Below are positions 1 to 7,607 of a stretch of DNA of 25,061 nucleotides, one piece after another. The DNA comes from Hyphomicrobiales bacterium (GTDB lineage: Bacteria > Pseudomonadota > Alphaproteobacteria > Micropepsales > Micropepsaceae), in assembly GCA_017849395.1 (NCBI GenBank), contig JAFIHO010000095.1, forward strand, positions 1 through 25,061, written 5' to 3'. The notes beneath the pieces are model-generated. The model worked only from the letters and a program-made list of their open reading frames with translations, was not told the DNA's origin and ran no database searches. The position numbers were made by a program, and so were the translations under genes. The first letter of the stretch is position 1. Each line of letters begins with the position of its first letter.

Positions 1-558
1 ATCCTCAAGGTCGGCGCCTATCTCCACTCGTTGCGGGGCAACGCCATCGACAATCCATCGCCCGGGAATGTGGCGCACGGTGAAGAAATATTCTGGGGTA
101 AAGGCGAGTGCGGCTCCTGCCACATGATGAATGGGCGCGGCGGTCTTAAGGGGCCTGACCTGACCAATATCGCAGGACAACGTAAAACCCCGGCTATCAT
201 CAATGCCCTGACCAAGGCGCAGCATCGTCTCTATGGCGATGGCGGCGCCCATCTGCGCGCCCTGCCGGCCATGGATACCTATGACGCGGTCCATATCGCG
301 CTGAAAAGCGGTGGAACGCTTGATGGCGTCCTGTTGAATCAGGACAGTTATTCCATACAGATGATCGGCGACGACAACGAACTTCACCTCCTAGATCGCG
401 CGCAGATTGGCTCGATCACGGTCAAGCCAACACTAATGCCCACCGACTATGACAAGCGCCTCACCAAGGAAGAGTTTGCGGACCTGATGGCATTCCTGAC
501 GCGCCAAGGCCGCACGCCGCCATCTGCGCTGGCCGAGCGGGGAAACGCCAACGACTGA
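1..558 (+). CDS. c-type cytochrome with PVC-type heme-binding domain, 5'-truncated by window edge
   Basis: The reading frame is open from base 1, so the gene begins outside the window; the TTG at 31 is not a convincing start because the preceding residues (KVGAYLHSL) look like the end of an earlier cytochrome domain. A heme c attachment motif CGSCH is encoded at 109-123, followed by GRGG and GPDLTNI. Further on come GTLDGVLLNQDSYSIQM and LMPTDYDKRLTKEEFADLMAFL, which match the layout of the Pirellula/Verrucomicrobium-type heme domain, where the Met of the MP motif is the usual second axial ligand. The protein probably carries electrons in the periplasm from a dehydrogenase to the respiratory chain. 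A second heme domain upstream is likely but not visible. It converges with the next gene across 28 bp. The family is confident, the partner dehydrogenase is not known. Confidence 0.85.
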   Translation: MLKVGAYLHSLRGNAIDNPSPGNVAHGEEIFWGKGECGSCHMMNGRGGLKGPDLTNIAGQRKTPAIINALTKAQHRLYGDGGAHLRALPAMDTYDAVHIALKSGGTLDGVLLNQDSYSIQMIGDDNELHLLDRAQIGSITVKPTLMPTDYDKRLTKEEFADLMAFLTRQGRTPPSALAERGNAND

Positions 559-586
559 CCTCTTCGCAGTCGGCAGGTCCGCGGCC

Positions 587-1678
587 TCACAATTCCAACT
601 TAAGCACATCCCGGAAATAGTTTGCCGTGATGCGCGCACTTTCCGCTGGCGGGCGCCAGGGCGAGGCATCAAGCTCAACCACCAGAAAACCGCGCCAGTT
701 GATCGCATCCAGATTGCGCATTATGGCGGGGAAATCCACGCCGCCGGTGCCCAACGGATAGAAATAGGGATCGTTCATCATGTTCCGGCTGCGCTCCGGT
801 ACATGCCGCGCGCCGCCGCGATCCTCTGCCGCCGTGTCCTTGAAATGATACTCGACCACGCGGTTGCCCAGCCGTTTGCCCAACGCGACGGGATCCATCC
901 CTGCCATGGTGATATGACCCGTATCCAGCACAAATCCGACATGGTCCGGGTTGGTGTTCTCCATCACGTAATCGATCTCGTTCAGGTTCTGAATCTGGCT
1001 GAACAGATGGGCATGCACGCCAAATCGGATTCCCAGTTCCTCCTTCATGCGCCGTCCCAGGCGTTCCAGGGTGATGGAAATCTCCTTCAGGTCGGCCAGG
1101 CTGGTGCCCCCCGGGGCGCGACCGCCCGCATTGGTCTTTTGGTGGTCGCAGCCGAAGCGGCGTGAAAAGCGCGCCATGTTGAAATGACTTTCGATCAGAC
1201 GGTCGCGCATATCCGGATTGGCGAAGTCGGTCGGCTCGCCCGCCACGCCGCCCGTGATGCAGGAGAATTGCAACTCGATCTGGTACATGCGGTGCTGCAG
1301 CGCCTCCCAGCCGTCCGGGTAGTAAACCTCATTGGGATCGGGCGGCCCGCTCCCCTTATAGACATAGCCGTCCGGCCAGACCTTGTATGGGCCGGGCTGC
1401 TCATTACTGCCCTGACGCACACCTGGCGGAAGCTGGCAGAAGGATGCGCCGAACACCTCGACATAGCGGAAGCCGACATCGCGCACTTCGCGGAAGCTCT
1501 TGAACAGGTGTCCGGCCCATCCGCCCGCTGCGCCCGTGGTATGACCGATGCGGTATTGTTGCTGCTGGGGCCGCAAGGTCTGCGGCGTCAACGGTGGCGT
1601 TTCGGCCTGTGACGCGCCCGGGATCATGCCCGCCAGAACCGCTCCCCCGCCACTTGAGAGAAATTCACGCCGGTCCAT
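587..1678 (-). CDS. secreted sugar phosphate isomerase/epimerase-like TIM barrel protein
   Basis: The 363-aa protein starts MDRREFLSSGGGAVLAG and has an Ala-rich cleavage region, a Tat-like export signal with the RR at residues 3-4. I chose the ATG at 1678 because GCAGGAG lies 6 nt upstream; an in-frame ATG at 1684 sits directly against that Shine-Dalgarno, and the open frame runs on to 1738 without a better start. The fold is the xylose isomerase-like/AP endonuclease 2 barrel: VHAHLF (221-226), LDTGH (251-255), EYHFKD (276-281) and VVELD (333-337) carry the His, Asp and Glu residues that usually bind metal. Tat-exported members of this family occur in sugar and sugar-derivative breakdown loci, and a PQQ-sugar-dehydrogenase-like gene diverges from it. 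The substrate cannot be told from sequence. Isomerase, epimerase or keto-sugar dehydratase activity are all possible. Confidence 0.85.
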   Translation of the reverse strand: MDRREFLSSGGGAVLAGMIPGASQAETPPLTPQTLRPQQQQYRIGHTTGAAGGWAGHLFKSFREVRDVGFRYVEVFGASFCQLPPGVRQGSNEQPGPYKVWPDGYVYKGSGPPDPNEVYYPDGWEALQHRMYQIELQFSCITGGVAGEPTDFANPDMRDRLIESHFNMARFSRRFGCDHQKTNAGGRAPGGTSLADLKEISITLERLGRRMKEELGIRFGVHAHLFSQIQNLNEIDYVMENTNPDHVGFVLDTGHITMAGMDPVALGKRLGNRVVEYHFKDTAAEDRGGARHVPERSRNMMNDPYFYPLGTGGVDFPAIMRNLDAINWRGFLVVELDASPWRPPAESARITANYFRDVLKLEL

Positions 1679-1750
1679 GTGCATCTCCTGCTTTATTGTG
1701 TTTTGCTCGAAGCTAGGCCGGTGGCGCGCTACACTCAATCACCTGATCTC

Positions 1751-1774
1751 GTCCCGGTCCCGGTCCCGGTCCCG
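1751..1774. repeat. hexanucleotide tandem repeat GTCCCG x4
   Basis: Four perfect consecutive copies of GTCCCG lie in the 131-bp gap between the divergent genes starting at 1678 and 1810, about 35 bp upstream of the plus-strand start. The repeat is followed by a GACCGC remnant. It is a short microsatellite-like tract outside coding sequence. Copy-number slippage could change promoter spacing, but that is only a possibility. Confidence 0.9.
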
Positions 1775-1809
1775 GACCGCGACGGCGCAAGAAAATATGA
1801 GGGGAGAAT

Positions 1810-3120
1810 ATGAAAGCCTATTTGTCCGCCTGCTTTGTCTGCCTGGCGGCGCCCGTAATGGCCCAGATACCGGCCGCGACCCGCCCGGCCAGCGCGGGCA
1901 ATCCCGACTATGCGGCGGTGCAGGAAGGCAAACCCATCGACACCCGCGATCCGGAGATTCCGGGCGGCAAGCCGCTGTTTCCCGAACAGACGCGTGCGCC
2001 CTATCACAAGACCGCGCTCTACAGGGCCACAGAGATCACAGGCGCATTGCATGCGCCCTGGGCAGTTGCGTTCCTGCCAGACGGAAAATATCTGGTCACC
2101 GAGAAGCTGCCCGGCGCGCTACGGGTGGTTGCCCCCGACGGCACCATCGCGCCGCCGGTGACGGGGCTGGAGGCGCTGGGCGTGACCTGGCCTCAGACGG
2201 GACTTCTGGACCTGGCGCTCGATCCCGGCTTCGCCAGCAATCATCGCATCTTCTTCACATTCTTTGCGTTTGACCGCGGCATGATCGGCAGTATCCAGGT
2301 CGCGCGCGCCACCTTCAACCAGGCAAGCAATTCGCTCAGCGATGTGAAGGTGATCTTCCGCGCGGTGCCCTCGACGCCGAACGACAATCGCACGGGCGTC
2401 GGCTCGCGCAGCGGCGGACGGCTGGCTATAGGCCGCGACGGCTACATTTATGTCATTATCGGTGACCGGGATGCGGGTGGCTCGTTTCCCTGGCAGGTGG
2501 CGCAAACCCTGGACACGCATCTCGGCAAGGTACTTCGCATCACCAAGGACGGCAAACCCGCGCCGGGCAATCCCTTCATCGGCAAGGAAGGTGCGCTGCC
2601 GGAGATATGGGCCATCGGCCAGCGCAGTCAGGAAGGGCTTGCCTTCGATTCTGCGGGGAATCTTTGGGAGACGGAACATGGCCCGCGCGGCGGTGATGAA
2701 CTGAACCTGATCAAGAAAGGCGCCAATTATGGCTGGCCTATTGTCAGCCATGGCACCGATTATCCCGGTCCAGCCATGGGTGACGGGCTGGTAGCGAAGG
2801 ACGGTATCGAGCAGCCCGTCTATTATTGGTCGCCCTCTACGGGGCCGTCAGGCCTGGCGTTTTACGACAGTGATCTGTTTCCCGAATGGAAAGGTAGCGT
2901 GCTTGTCGGAATGCTGCGCGGCAACTCGCTTGAACGGCTGGCCCTCGCGAACGGCAAGGTTGTCAATGAAGAACCTTTGCTGACGGAGGTGCATATGCGC
3001 ATCCGCGATGTGCGGGTCGGCCCGGACGGGGCGGTCTATGTGCTGACCGACAGCGGCGGCGGTTCGATCACAAATAACACGTCGCCGACATCCAAGCTGA
3101 TCAAGTTGACGCCGCGCTGA
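1810..3120 (+). CDS. PQQ-dependent aldose/sugar dehydrogenase-like beta-propeller protein
   Basis: The 436-aa protein has a Sec signal (MKAYLSACFVCLAAPVMAQ) and a Shine-Dalgarno GGGGAG just upstream of the ATG. It is a six-bladed propeller of the glucose/sorbosone dehydrogenase family, closest in layout to soluble aldose sugar dehydrogenase (YliI type): PWAVAFLPDGKYLVTE (83-98), PQTGLLDLAL (128-137), GGRLAIGRDGYIYVIIGDR (202-220), EHGPRGGDELNL (289-300) and KGANYGWP (303-310). Members oxidise aldoses in the periplasm with PQQ. Oddly, the conserved active-site stretch NHFGGRL reads SRSGGRL here, so the general-base His is replaced by Arg200. Gln129 is kept. The protein may have altered chemistry or only bind its ligand. 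It is followed after 23 bp by a secreted amidohydrolase, probably co-transcribed. Confidence 0.88.
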   Translation: MKAYLSACFVCLAAPVMAQIPAATRPASAGNPDYAAVQEGKPIDTRDPEIPGGKPLFPEQTRAPYHKTALYRATEITGALHAPWAVAFLPDGKYLVTEKLPGALRVVAPDGTIAPPVTGLEALGVTWPQTGLLDLALDPGFASNHRIFFTFFAFDRGMIGSIQVARATFNQASNSLSDVKVIFRAVPSTPNDNRTGVGSRSGGRLAIGRDGYIYVIIGDRDAGGSFPWQVAQTLDTHLGKVLRITKDGKPAPGNPFIGKEGALPEIWAIGQRSQEGLAFDSAGNLWETEHGPRGGDELNLIKKGANYGWPIVSHGTDYPGPAMGDGLVAKDGIEQPVYYWSPSTGPSGLAFYDSDLFPEWKGSVLVGMLRGNSLERLALANGKVVNEEPLLTEVHMRIRDVRVGPDGAVYVLTDSGGGSITNNTSPTSKLIKLTPR

Positions 3121-3143
3121 CACATTTCGGGGAAGAGCATCAC

Positions 3144-4643
3144 ATGAAGATTGTTGTTGCAGGATTGACGGCGGGCGTGGCTCTGCTGGCTTCCGCGCCG
3201 AATGCGGTGGCACAGCCTTCCATGCGCTATGATCTGGTCATCGCGAATGGCCGGGTCATGGACCCGGAAAGCCGCACCGACAGGATCGCGCATGTCGGAA
3301 TCCGGGACGGACGCATCGCCGGCATTTCCGATGGTCCCTTGGAAGGCGCGAAAGTCATTGACGCCAAGGGGCTGGTCGTCGCGCCGGGGTTCATCGACCT
3401 TCATTCCCATGCCCAGTATGCGTTCGGCTATGACCAGCAGGCGCAGGATGGTGTCACCACGGCGCTGGAGCTTGAGGAAGGCGTCTATCCCATCGCTCCT
3501 TTCTATGCCGTGCGTGTTGGCCATGCGCGTATCAACTATGGCGCCAGCGTGGGTCTGCAAAGCATCCGGGTGAAGATCAAGACCGGCATCGACGAGGAAG
3601 GCAGCCTGGATGCGCCCTTCAACAGCTGGGGCAAAATCCTGCCGCGAAAAGCGCAATGGGCGGAACAGACGCTGTCGTCCGCCGAACGGGCGCAAGAACA
3701 GCAGATGGTCGCAAAAGGCATTGCCGATGGCGGGCTTGGCATCGGCGTTCTGTCGGAATATCTGCCGGGCGCGGGTCGTGATGAACTCTATTTGCTGATG
3801 AAGGAGGCCGCGCGGCTGCACGCGCCGGTCTTCGTTCATCCGCGTGCCTCCGAACGCGCCGATACGAACAACCTGCTGACGCCGATCCAGGAATTGGTGG
3901 CGGATGCCGCGGCCACTGGCGCGCCCGTGCATATCTGCCATATCGGTTCCAAGGCGCTTGGCGCGGTAAGCATGGTTCTCGACATGCTGGATGGCGCCCA
4001 GAAACACGGCGTCGACATCACAACCGAAGTCTATCCCTATGACGCTTCCAGCACCGCCATCGGTAGCGCCCTGTTCAATGACGGCTGGCAGGAGCGGCTG
4101 GGCGCAAAATATTCCGACATCGAATGGCCGCCGACCGGCGAGAGACTGAATGCCCAGAGTTTCGCCAAATATCGCAAGGAAAAGCCCGGCATGGCGATCA
4201 TCAATCACCGCATCCCGGAATCCACGGTTGTCACGGCGGTTGCCCACCCCGGCGTGATGGTGGCATCCGACGCCATTGTCTATATCGACGGCAAGGGCCA
4301 TCCCCGCGCCACCGGCACTTTCGCGCGCGTACTGGGCGTCTATGTGCGCCAGAAAAAGGCGCTGCCGCTGATGGATGCGCTTGCCAAGATGACTTTGCTG
4401 CCCGCCAGGCGGCTGGAACAGCTCGCGCCCGCGATGCGGCGCAAGGGCCGGGTCAAGGTGGGGGCCGATGCCGATCTTACCCTGTTCGATCCCGCCACAG
4501 TGATAGACCGTGCCACTTACCAGCAGCCCACACTTACATCCGCCGGCATTCCCTATGTGATCGTGGGCGGCGTGCCGGTGGTGGAGCGCGGCCAGATCGT
4601 GAAGACCGTGTTTCCGGGCAAAGGCGTGAAATCAGGTAGCTGA
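3144..4643 (+). CDS. secreted N-acyl-D-amino-acid deacylase-like amidohydrolase
   Basis: The 499-aa protein begins with a Sec signal (MKIVVAGLTAGVALLASAPNAVAQ) and then shows the amidohydrolase superfamily beta-sandwich start (YDLVIANGRVMDPESRTD). Metal-site residues are visible in order: HSH at 87-89, a Glu pair at 111-112, H232 in VFVHPR, H263 and H266 in HICHIG, and D376 in MVASDA. The C-terminal GHPRATGTFARVLGVYVR and MTLLPARRL segments and the closing ADADLTLFDP strand match the D-aminoacylase group (N-acyl-D-amino acid or related amide hydrolysis, zinc-dependent). It follows the sugar-dehydrogenase-like gene by 23 bp with GGGGAAG upstream, so they are probably one transcript. The natural substrate is not predictable; dihydroorotase- or dipeptidase-like activity is the alternative. 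It converges with the next gene over 10 bp. Confidence 0.88.
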   Translation: MKIVVAGLTAGVALLASAPNAVAQPSMRYDLVIANGRVMDPESRTDRIAHVGIRDGRIAGISDGPLEGAKVIDAKGLVVAPGFIDLHSHAQYAFGYDQQAQDGVTTALELEEGVYPIAPFYAVRVGHARINYGASVGLQSIRVKIKTGIDEEGSLDAPFNSWGKILPRKAQWAEQTLSSAERAQEQQMVAKGIADGGLGIGVLSEYLPGAGRDELYLLMKEAARLHAPVFVHPRASERADTNNLLTPIQELVADAAATGAPVHICHIGSKALGAVSMVLDMLDGAQKHGVDITTEVYPYDASSTAIGSALFNDGWQERLGAKYSDIEWPPTGERLNAQSFAKYRKEKPGMAIINHRIPESTVVTAVAHPGVMVASDAIVYIDGKGHPRATGTFARVLGVYVRQKKALPLMDALAKMTLLPARRLEQLAPAMRRKGRVKVGADADLTLFDPATVIDRATYQQPTLTSAGIPYVIVGGVPVVERGQIVKTVFPGKGVKSGS

Positions 4644-4653
4644 TCTGCGCGCT

Positions 4654-5637
4654 TCAGCCCCAGACCCCTTTCAACATTTCATATGATTTGAGCCGCGCCT
4701 CATGGTCATAAATATGCGCGGTCACCATCAGTTCGTCAGGCTTGTGCCGGGCGGTGAAGGCTTCCAGCCCTTCGCGCGCGTTCGCGGGCGATCCCACGAC
4801 CGCGCAGGACAATACGCTGTCCAAAATCATCTGTCCGCGTCCATCCAGTATCGAATCGATATCATCGATGGGCGGCGGCAGCCTTCCGGCCCGCCCGCTG
4901 CGCAGATTGATGACCGCCTGCTGCTGTGATGTGAACAGCCGCCGCGCTTCCTCGTCGCTGTCGGCAACGACGCCGCTGAGGCCCAGCATCACATAGGGCT
5001 TGTCGAGATGGGAGGATGGCCGGAATTGCCGGCGATAGAGCGCGATGGCGGGCTCTAGATCGGCAGGCGCGAAATGCGATGCGAATGCGTAAGGCAATCC
5101 CAAAGCCGCGGCCAATTGAGCGCCATACAGACTCGAACCCAGAATCCATACCGGCACATTCGATCCGGCGCCGGGTACGGCCTGCACGGTCTGATCCGGC
5201 GCTACGGGACTCAGATAAGTCATAAGCTCCAGAACATCCTGCGGGAAAGCGTCATGGTCGGATTGAAGATTGCGGCGCAGGGCACGCATGGTGCGCTGAT
5301 CGGTGCCCGGCGCGCGTCCGACCCCCAGATCGATACGCCCGGGATAAAGCGCGGCAAGGGTTCCGAATTGTTCGGCGATCACCAGCGGAGCATGGTTGGG
5401 CAGCATGATGCCGCCCGCGCCGACCCGGATGCATTTCGTCGCGCCCGCCACCAGTCCTATCACGACAGATGTGGCGGCGCTGGCGATGCCGGGCATGTTG
5501 TGATGCTCCGCCAGCCAGTAGCGGTTATAACCCAGCGCCTCGGCATGACGTGCCAGAGCCACCGAATTGCGCAGCGCCGTTCCGGCATCGCTACCTTCGG
5601 TGATGGGCGACAGATCGAGAACGGACAAGGGAACCAT
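4654..5637 (-). CDS. LLM class flavin-dependent oxidoreductase (YhbW-like)
   Basis: The 327-aa protein belongs to the bacterial luciferase-like monooxygenase superfamily. Diagnostic segments are VLDLSPI at the N-terminus, RYWLAEHHN (39-47), GAGGIMLPNHAPLVIAEQFG (73-92) and YPGRIDLGVGRAPGTD (98-113). These match the MsnO8/YhbW subgroup, which usually binds reduced FMN supplied by a partner reductase and oxidises a small organic substrate. There is no signal peptide, so it acts in the cytoplasm. It diverges from the HDAC-like gene and overlaps nothing; no flavin reductase gene is visible in the window. The substrate is unknown. Confidence 0.9.
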   Translation of the reverse strand: MVPLSVLDLSPITEGSDAGTALRNSVALARHAEALGYNRYWLAEHHNMPGIASAATSVVIGLVAGATKCIRVGAGGIMLPNHAPLVIAEQFGTLAALYPGRIDLGVGRAPGTDQRTMRALRRNLQSDHDAFPQDVLELMTYLSPVAPDQTVQAVPGAGSNVPVWILGSSLYGAQLAAALGLPYAFASHFAPADLEPAIALYRRQFRPSSHLDKPYVMLGLSGVVADSDEEARRLFTSQQQAVINLRSGRAGRLPPPIDDIDSILDGRGQMILDSVLSCAVVGSPANAREGLEAFTARHKPDELMVTAHIYDHEARLKSYEMLKGVWG

Positions 5638-5716
5638 GCCCCGATATTGGCATCGGCGCGCTGTCCTTCAACCCGCACCCTTGCCCCTTATGCGCTGGCT
5701 GGACACTATATATGTC

Positions 5717-6646
5717 ATGACGACCCTGCTGCTGACGCATCCCGACTGTTTGACACATGAGACCGGCCGCCATCATCCGGAATCGCCCGCGCGGCTGGCG
5801 GCGGTGCTGGAAGGGTTGGAGGACGCGGCCTTCTCCGCACTGAAGCGGCGCGCCGCGTCTCTGGGCCGGATAGAGGATATCGCGCGCGTCCATCCGCCGG
5901 AATTCATTGCAGCGGTGCTGTCAGCCGTGCCGCAATCGAGCTTCTCGGCTCTCGATCCCGACACGATTCTCTCCGCCGGTTCTGGCAATGCAGGCTTGCG
6001 CGCGGTGGGTGCAATCACCGCGGCGGTCGATGCCGTCGCGACGGGTGAAGCGACAAATGCGTTTTGCGCGGTCCGTCCGCCCGGCCATCATGCCGAGCCT
6101 GACCGCGCCATGGGCTTTTGCCTGTTCAACAGTATCGCGATAGCGGCGCGGCGCGCCCAGTCCGTGCATGGCCTGAAGCGCGTCGCCATTTTGGATTTCG
6201 ATGTGCATCACGGCAATGGCACCCAGGCCGCATTCGAGAAGGATGCGTCGGTGTTCTTCGCGTCCAGCCATCAGCATCCGCACTATCCCGGCACCGGCGC
6301 GGCACATGAAAGCGGCGTCGGCAATATCGTGAATGTACCGTTGCGCACCGGCACCGAAGGCGCCGGTTTCCGTCGCGCCTGGGAAACTCATATTCTTCCG
6401 GCTCTGGATGCTTTCGCGCCGGAGTTGATTCTGGCCTCGGCAGGTTTTGACGCGCATCGCGCCGATCCGCTCGCGGGTCTGGAACTGGAGGATGAGGATT
6501 TCGCGTGGGTCACCACTCGGCTGACCGAAGCGGCGCGACGCCACGCAGATGGCAGGCTCGTGTCGGTACTCGAAGGCGGCTACGACCTGCGCGCGCTGGC
6601 GGGATCCGCCGCCGCTCATGTCAGTGCATTGCTGCGGGCCGCCTGA
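5717..6646 (+). CDS. class II histone deacetylase-like / acetylpolyamine-type deacetylase
   Basis: The 309-aa cytoplasmic protein carries the full zinc deacetylase signature: RPPGHHAEPDRAMGFCLFN (120-138, catalytic His pair H124/H125), ILDFDVHHGNGTQ (158-170, zinc ligands D162 and H164), GFDAH (243-247, zinc ligand D245) and EGGYDL (286-291, transition-state Tyr289). Family members deacetylate protein lysines, acetylpolyamines or acetoin-related substrates; sequence alone does not separate them. I chose the ATG at 5717 because MTTLLLTHPDCLTHETG is the usual family N-terminus; the frame stays open upstream to 5567 but that part overlaps the divergent gene and is not family-like. There is no clear Shine-Dalgarno, and an AT-rich ACTATATAT lies just upstream, so a leaderless transcript is possible but unproven. 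Confidence 0.9.
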   Translation: MTTLLLTHPDCLTHETGRHHPESPARLAAVLEGLEDAAFSALKRRAASLGRIEDIARVHPPEFIAAVLSAVPQSSFSALDPDTILSAGSGNAGLRAVGAITAAVDAVATGEATNAFCAVRPPGHHAEPDRAMGFCLFNSIAIAARRAQSVHGLKRVAILDFDVHHGNGTQAAFEKDASVFFASSHQHPHYPGTGAAHESGVGNIVNVPLRTGTEGAGFRRAWETHILPALDAFAPELILASAGFDAHRADPLAGLELEDEDFAWVTTRLTEAARRHADGRLVSVLEGGYDLRALAGSAAAHVSALLRAA

Positions 6647-6649
6647 CGA

Positions 6650-7471
6650 TCACCAGAAGCGGATATGGGCACTCGGCAATATGGCGGGTGATAATTGTGT
6701 GCTCCAGGACTCGCCGGGCGCGATGGGAAAGGCGCGGGTCAAGGTTCCGGTGGTGACAATTTCGCCCGCTGCGATGGGCGGATGAACATCCTGCCGCGAC
6801 AACAAGTCTATGAGATGCTGCAGCGCCTTGACCGGTCCGTCCAGAACATTCTCCGACCGGCCGTGATCAACGATGCCGCCGTCACGCTTTAGGTCGATCT
6901 CGAAGCCTGCAAGCTTCTTATGCCAGGTATCAGTCATGCCGGGCACGGGCGCGGGCACGCCGGTAAACAGCGCGCCATGCAGCCCAAAGGCCGCCACCGT
7001 GTCGGGGGCTGAAAATACCCAGTCCATATACAGCGACTGCACGATCTCGAAACCATGGGCAACCCATTCGATGCAGCCGAGCAGCTCGCGATCATCCATG
7101 CCCAAAGCAGGGGCGGCCGCGAACTTGAACATGATTTCGGGTTCAAGCCGGGGCTCGGACAGGCCAGAAATTGCGAAAGATTCCGTCCCCTCCGGCAGGG
7201 GCCGCACGGTGCTGTCATAGATATAGCCCCAGATCGGCTCGAACACGTTATATTCAGGCCAGATGGTGCGGTTGGTGAAGCCGATCTTGCGCCCGATCAC
7301 CTTCTCGCCCGCGTTTTCCCGCAGCTGCCGTACGTCAAGCGCGACCCGATAGGCATCCTTCATCCCGAAAGACGGCAGCCGCGCGGAGATCGACGGCATC
7401 TGCCTGCCGGTGCCCAGCAGGCCAAAGATTTCGGCGGCCAAGGTTTCGATTTGCGTTTCCGTGATTCCCAT
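6650..7471 (-). CDS. 2-keto-4-pentenoate hydratase-like enzyme (fumarylacetoacetase fold)
   Basis: The 273-aa cytoplasmic protein matches the MhpD/2-hydroxypenta-2,4-dienoate hydratase group of the fumarylacetoacetate hydrolase superfamily. Visible are VIGRKIGFTN (58-67), the metal-binding LEPEIMF (E110, E112), FEIVQS with E142 and a C-terminal GEIVTTGTLTRAF (236-248) segment. These enzymes hydrate or decarboxylate 2-keto-enoic acids formed by aromatic ring meta-cleavage or sugar-acid pathways. No ring-cleavage dioxygenase or aldolase is present nearby, so the pathway is unclear. It diverges from the gamma-glutamyltransferase-like gene (136-bp gap) and its stop lies 3 bp from that of the HDAC-like gene. 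Confidence 0.88.
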   Translation of the reverse strand: MGITETQIETLAAEIFGLLGTGRQMPSISARLPSFGMKDAYRVALDVRQLRENAGEKVIGRKIGFTNRTIWPEYNVFEPIWGYIYDSTVRPLPEGTESFAISGLSEPRLEPEIMFKFAAAPALGMDDRELLGCIEWVAHGFEIVQSLYMDWVFSAPDTVAAFGLHGALFTGVPAPVPGMTDTWHKKLAGFEIDLKRDGGIVDHGRSENVLDGPVKALQHLIDLLSRQDVHPPIAAGEIVTTGTLTRAFPIAPGESWSTQLSPAILPSAHIRFW

Positions 7472-7607
7472 GTTGTCCCGATCCCCGCAACGTTGCGCCG
7501 CACCATCATGGCCTTGTTGCTCATGCCCGGCTTGTCACTCCATAGTCAGGAAACATCAACACAGGCAATGCCGCTGGCTGGACCTGGCAAACCGGGAAGA
7601 GAAAATA

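Noticed and set aside
3036..4301. Long minus-strand open frame (421 codons) opposite the D-aminoacylase-like gene
   Set aside because: It is antisense to a gene with a clear signal peptide and metal-site motifs; its own translation has no family features, as expected from GC-rich shadow frames.
5681..5712. Possible promoter TTGCCC with ACTATA before the HDAC-like gene
   Set aside because: The -10 match is poor and the leaderless interpretation rests only on the missing Shine-Dalgarno, so no separate feature is claimed.
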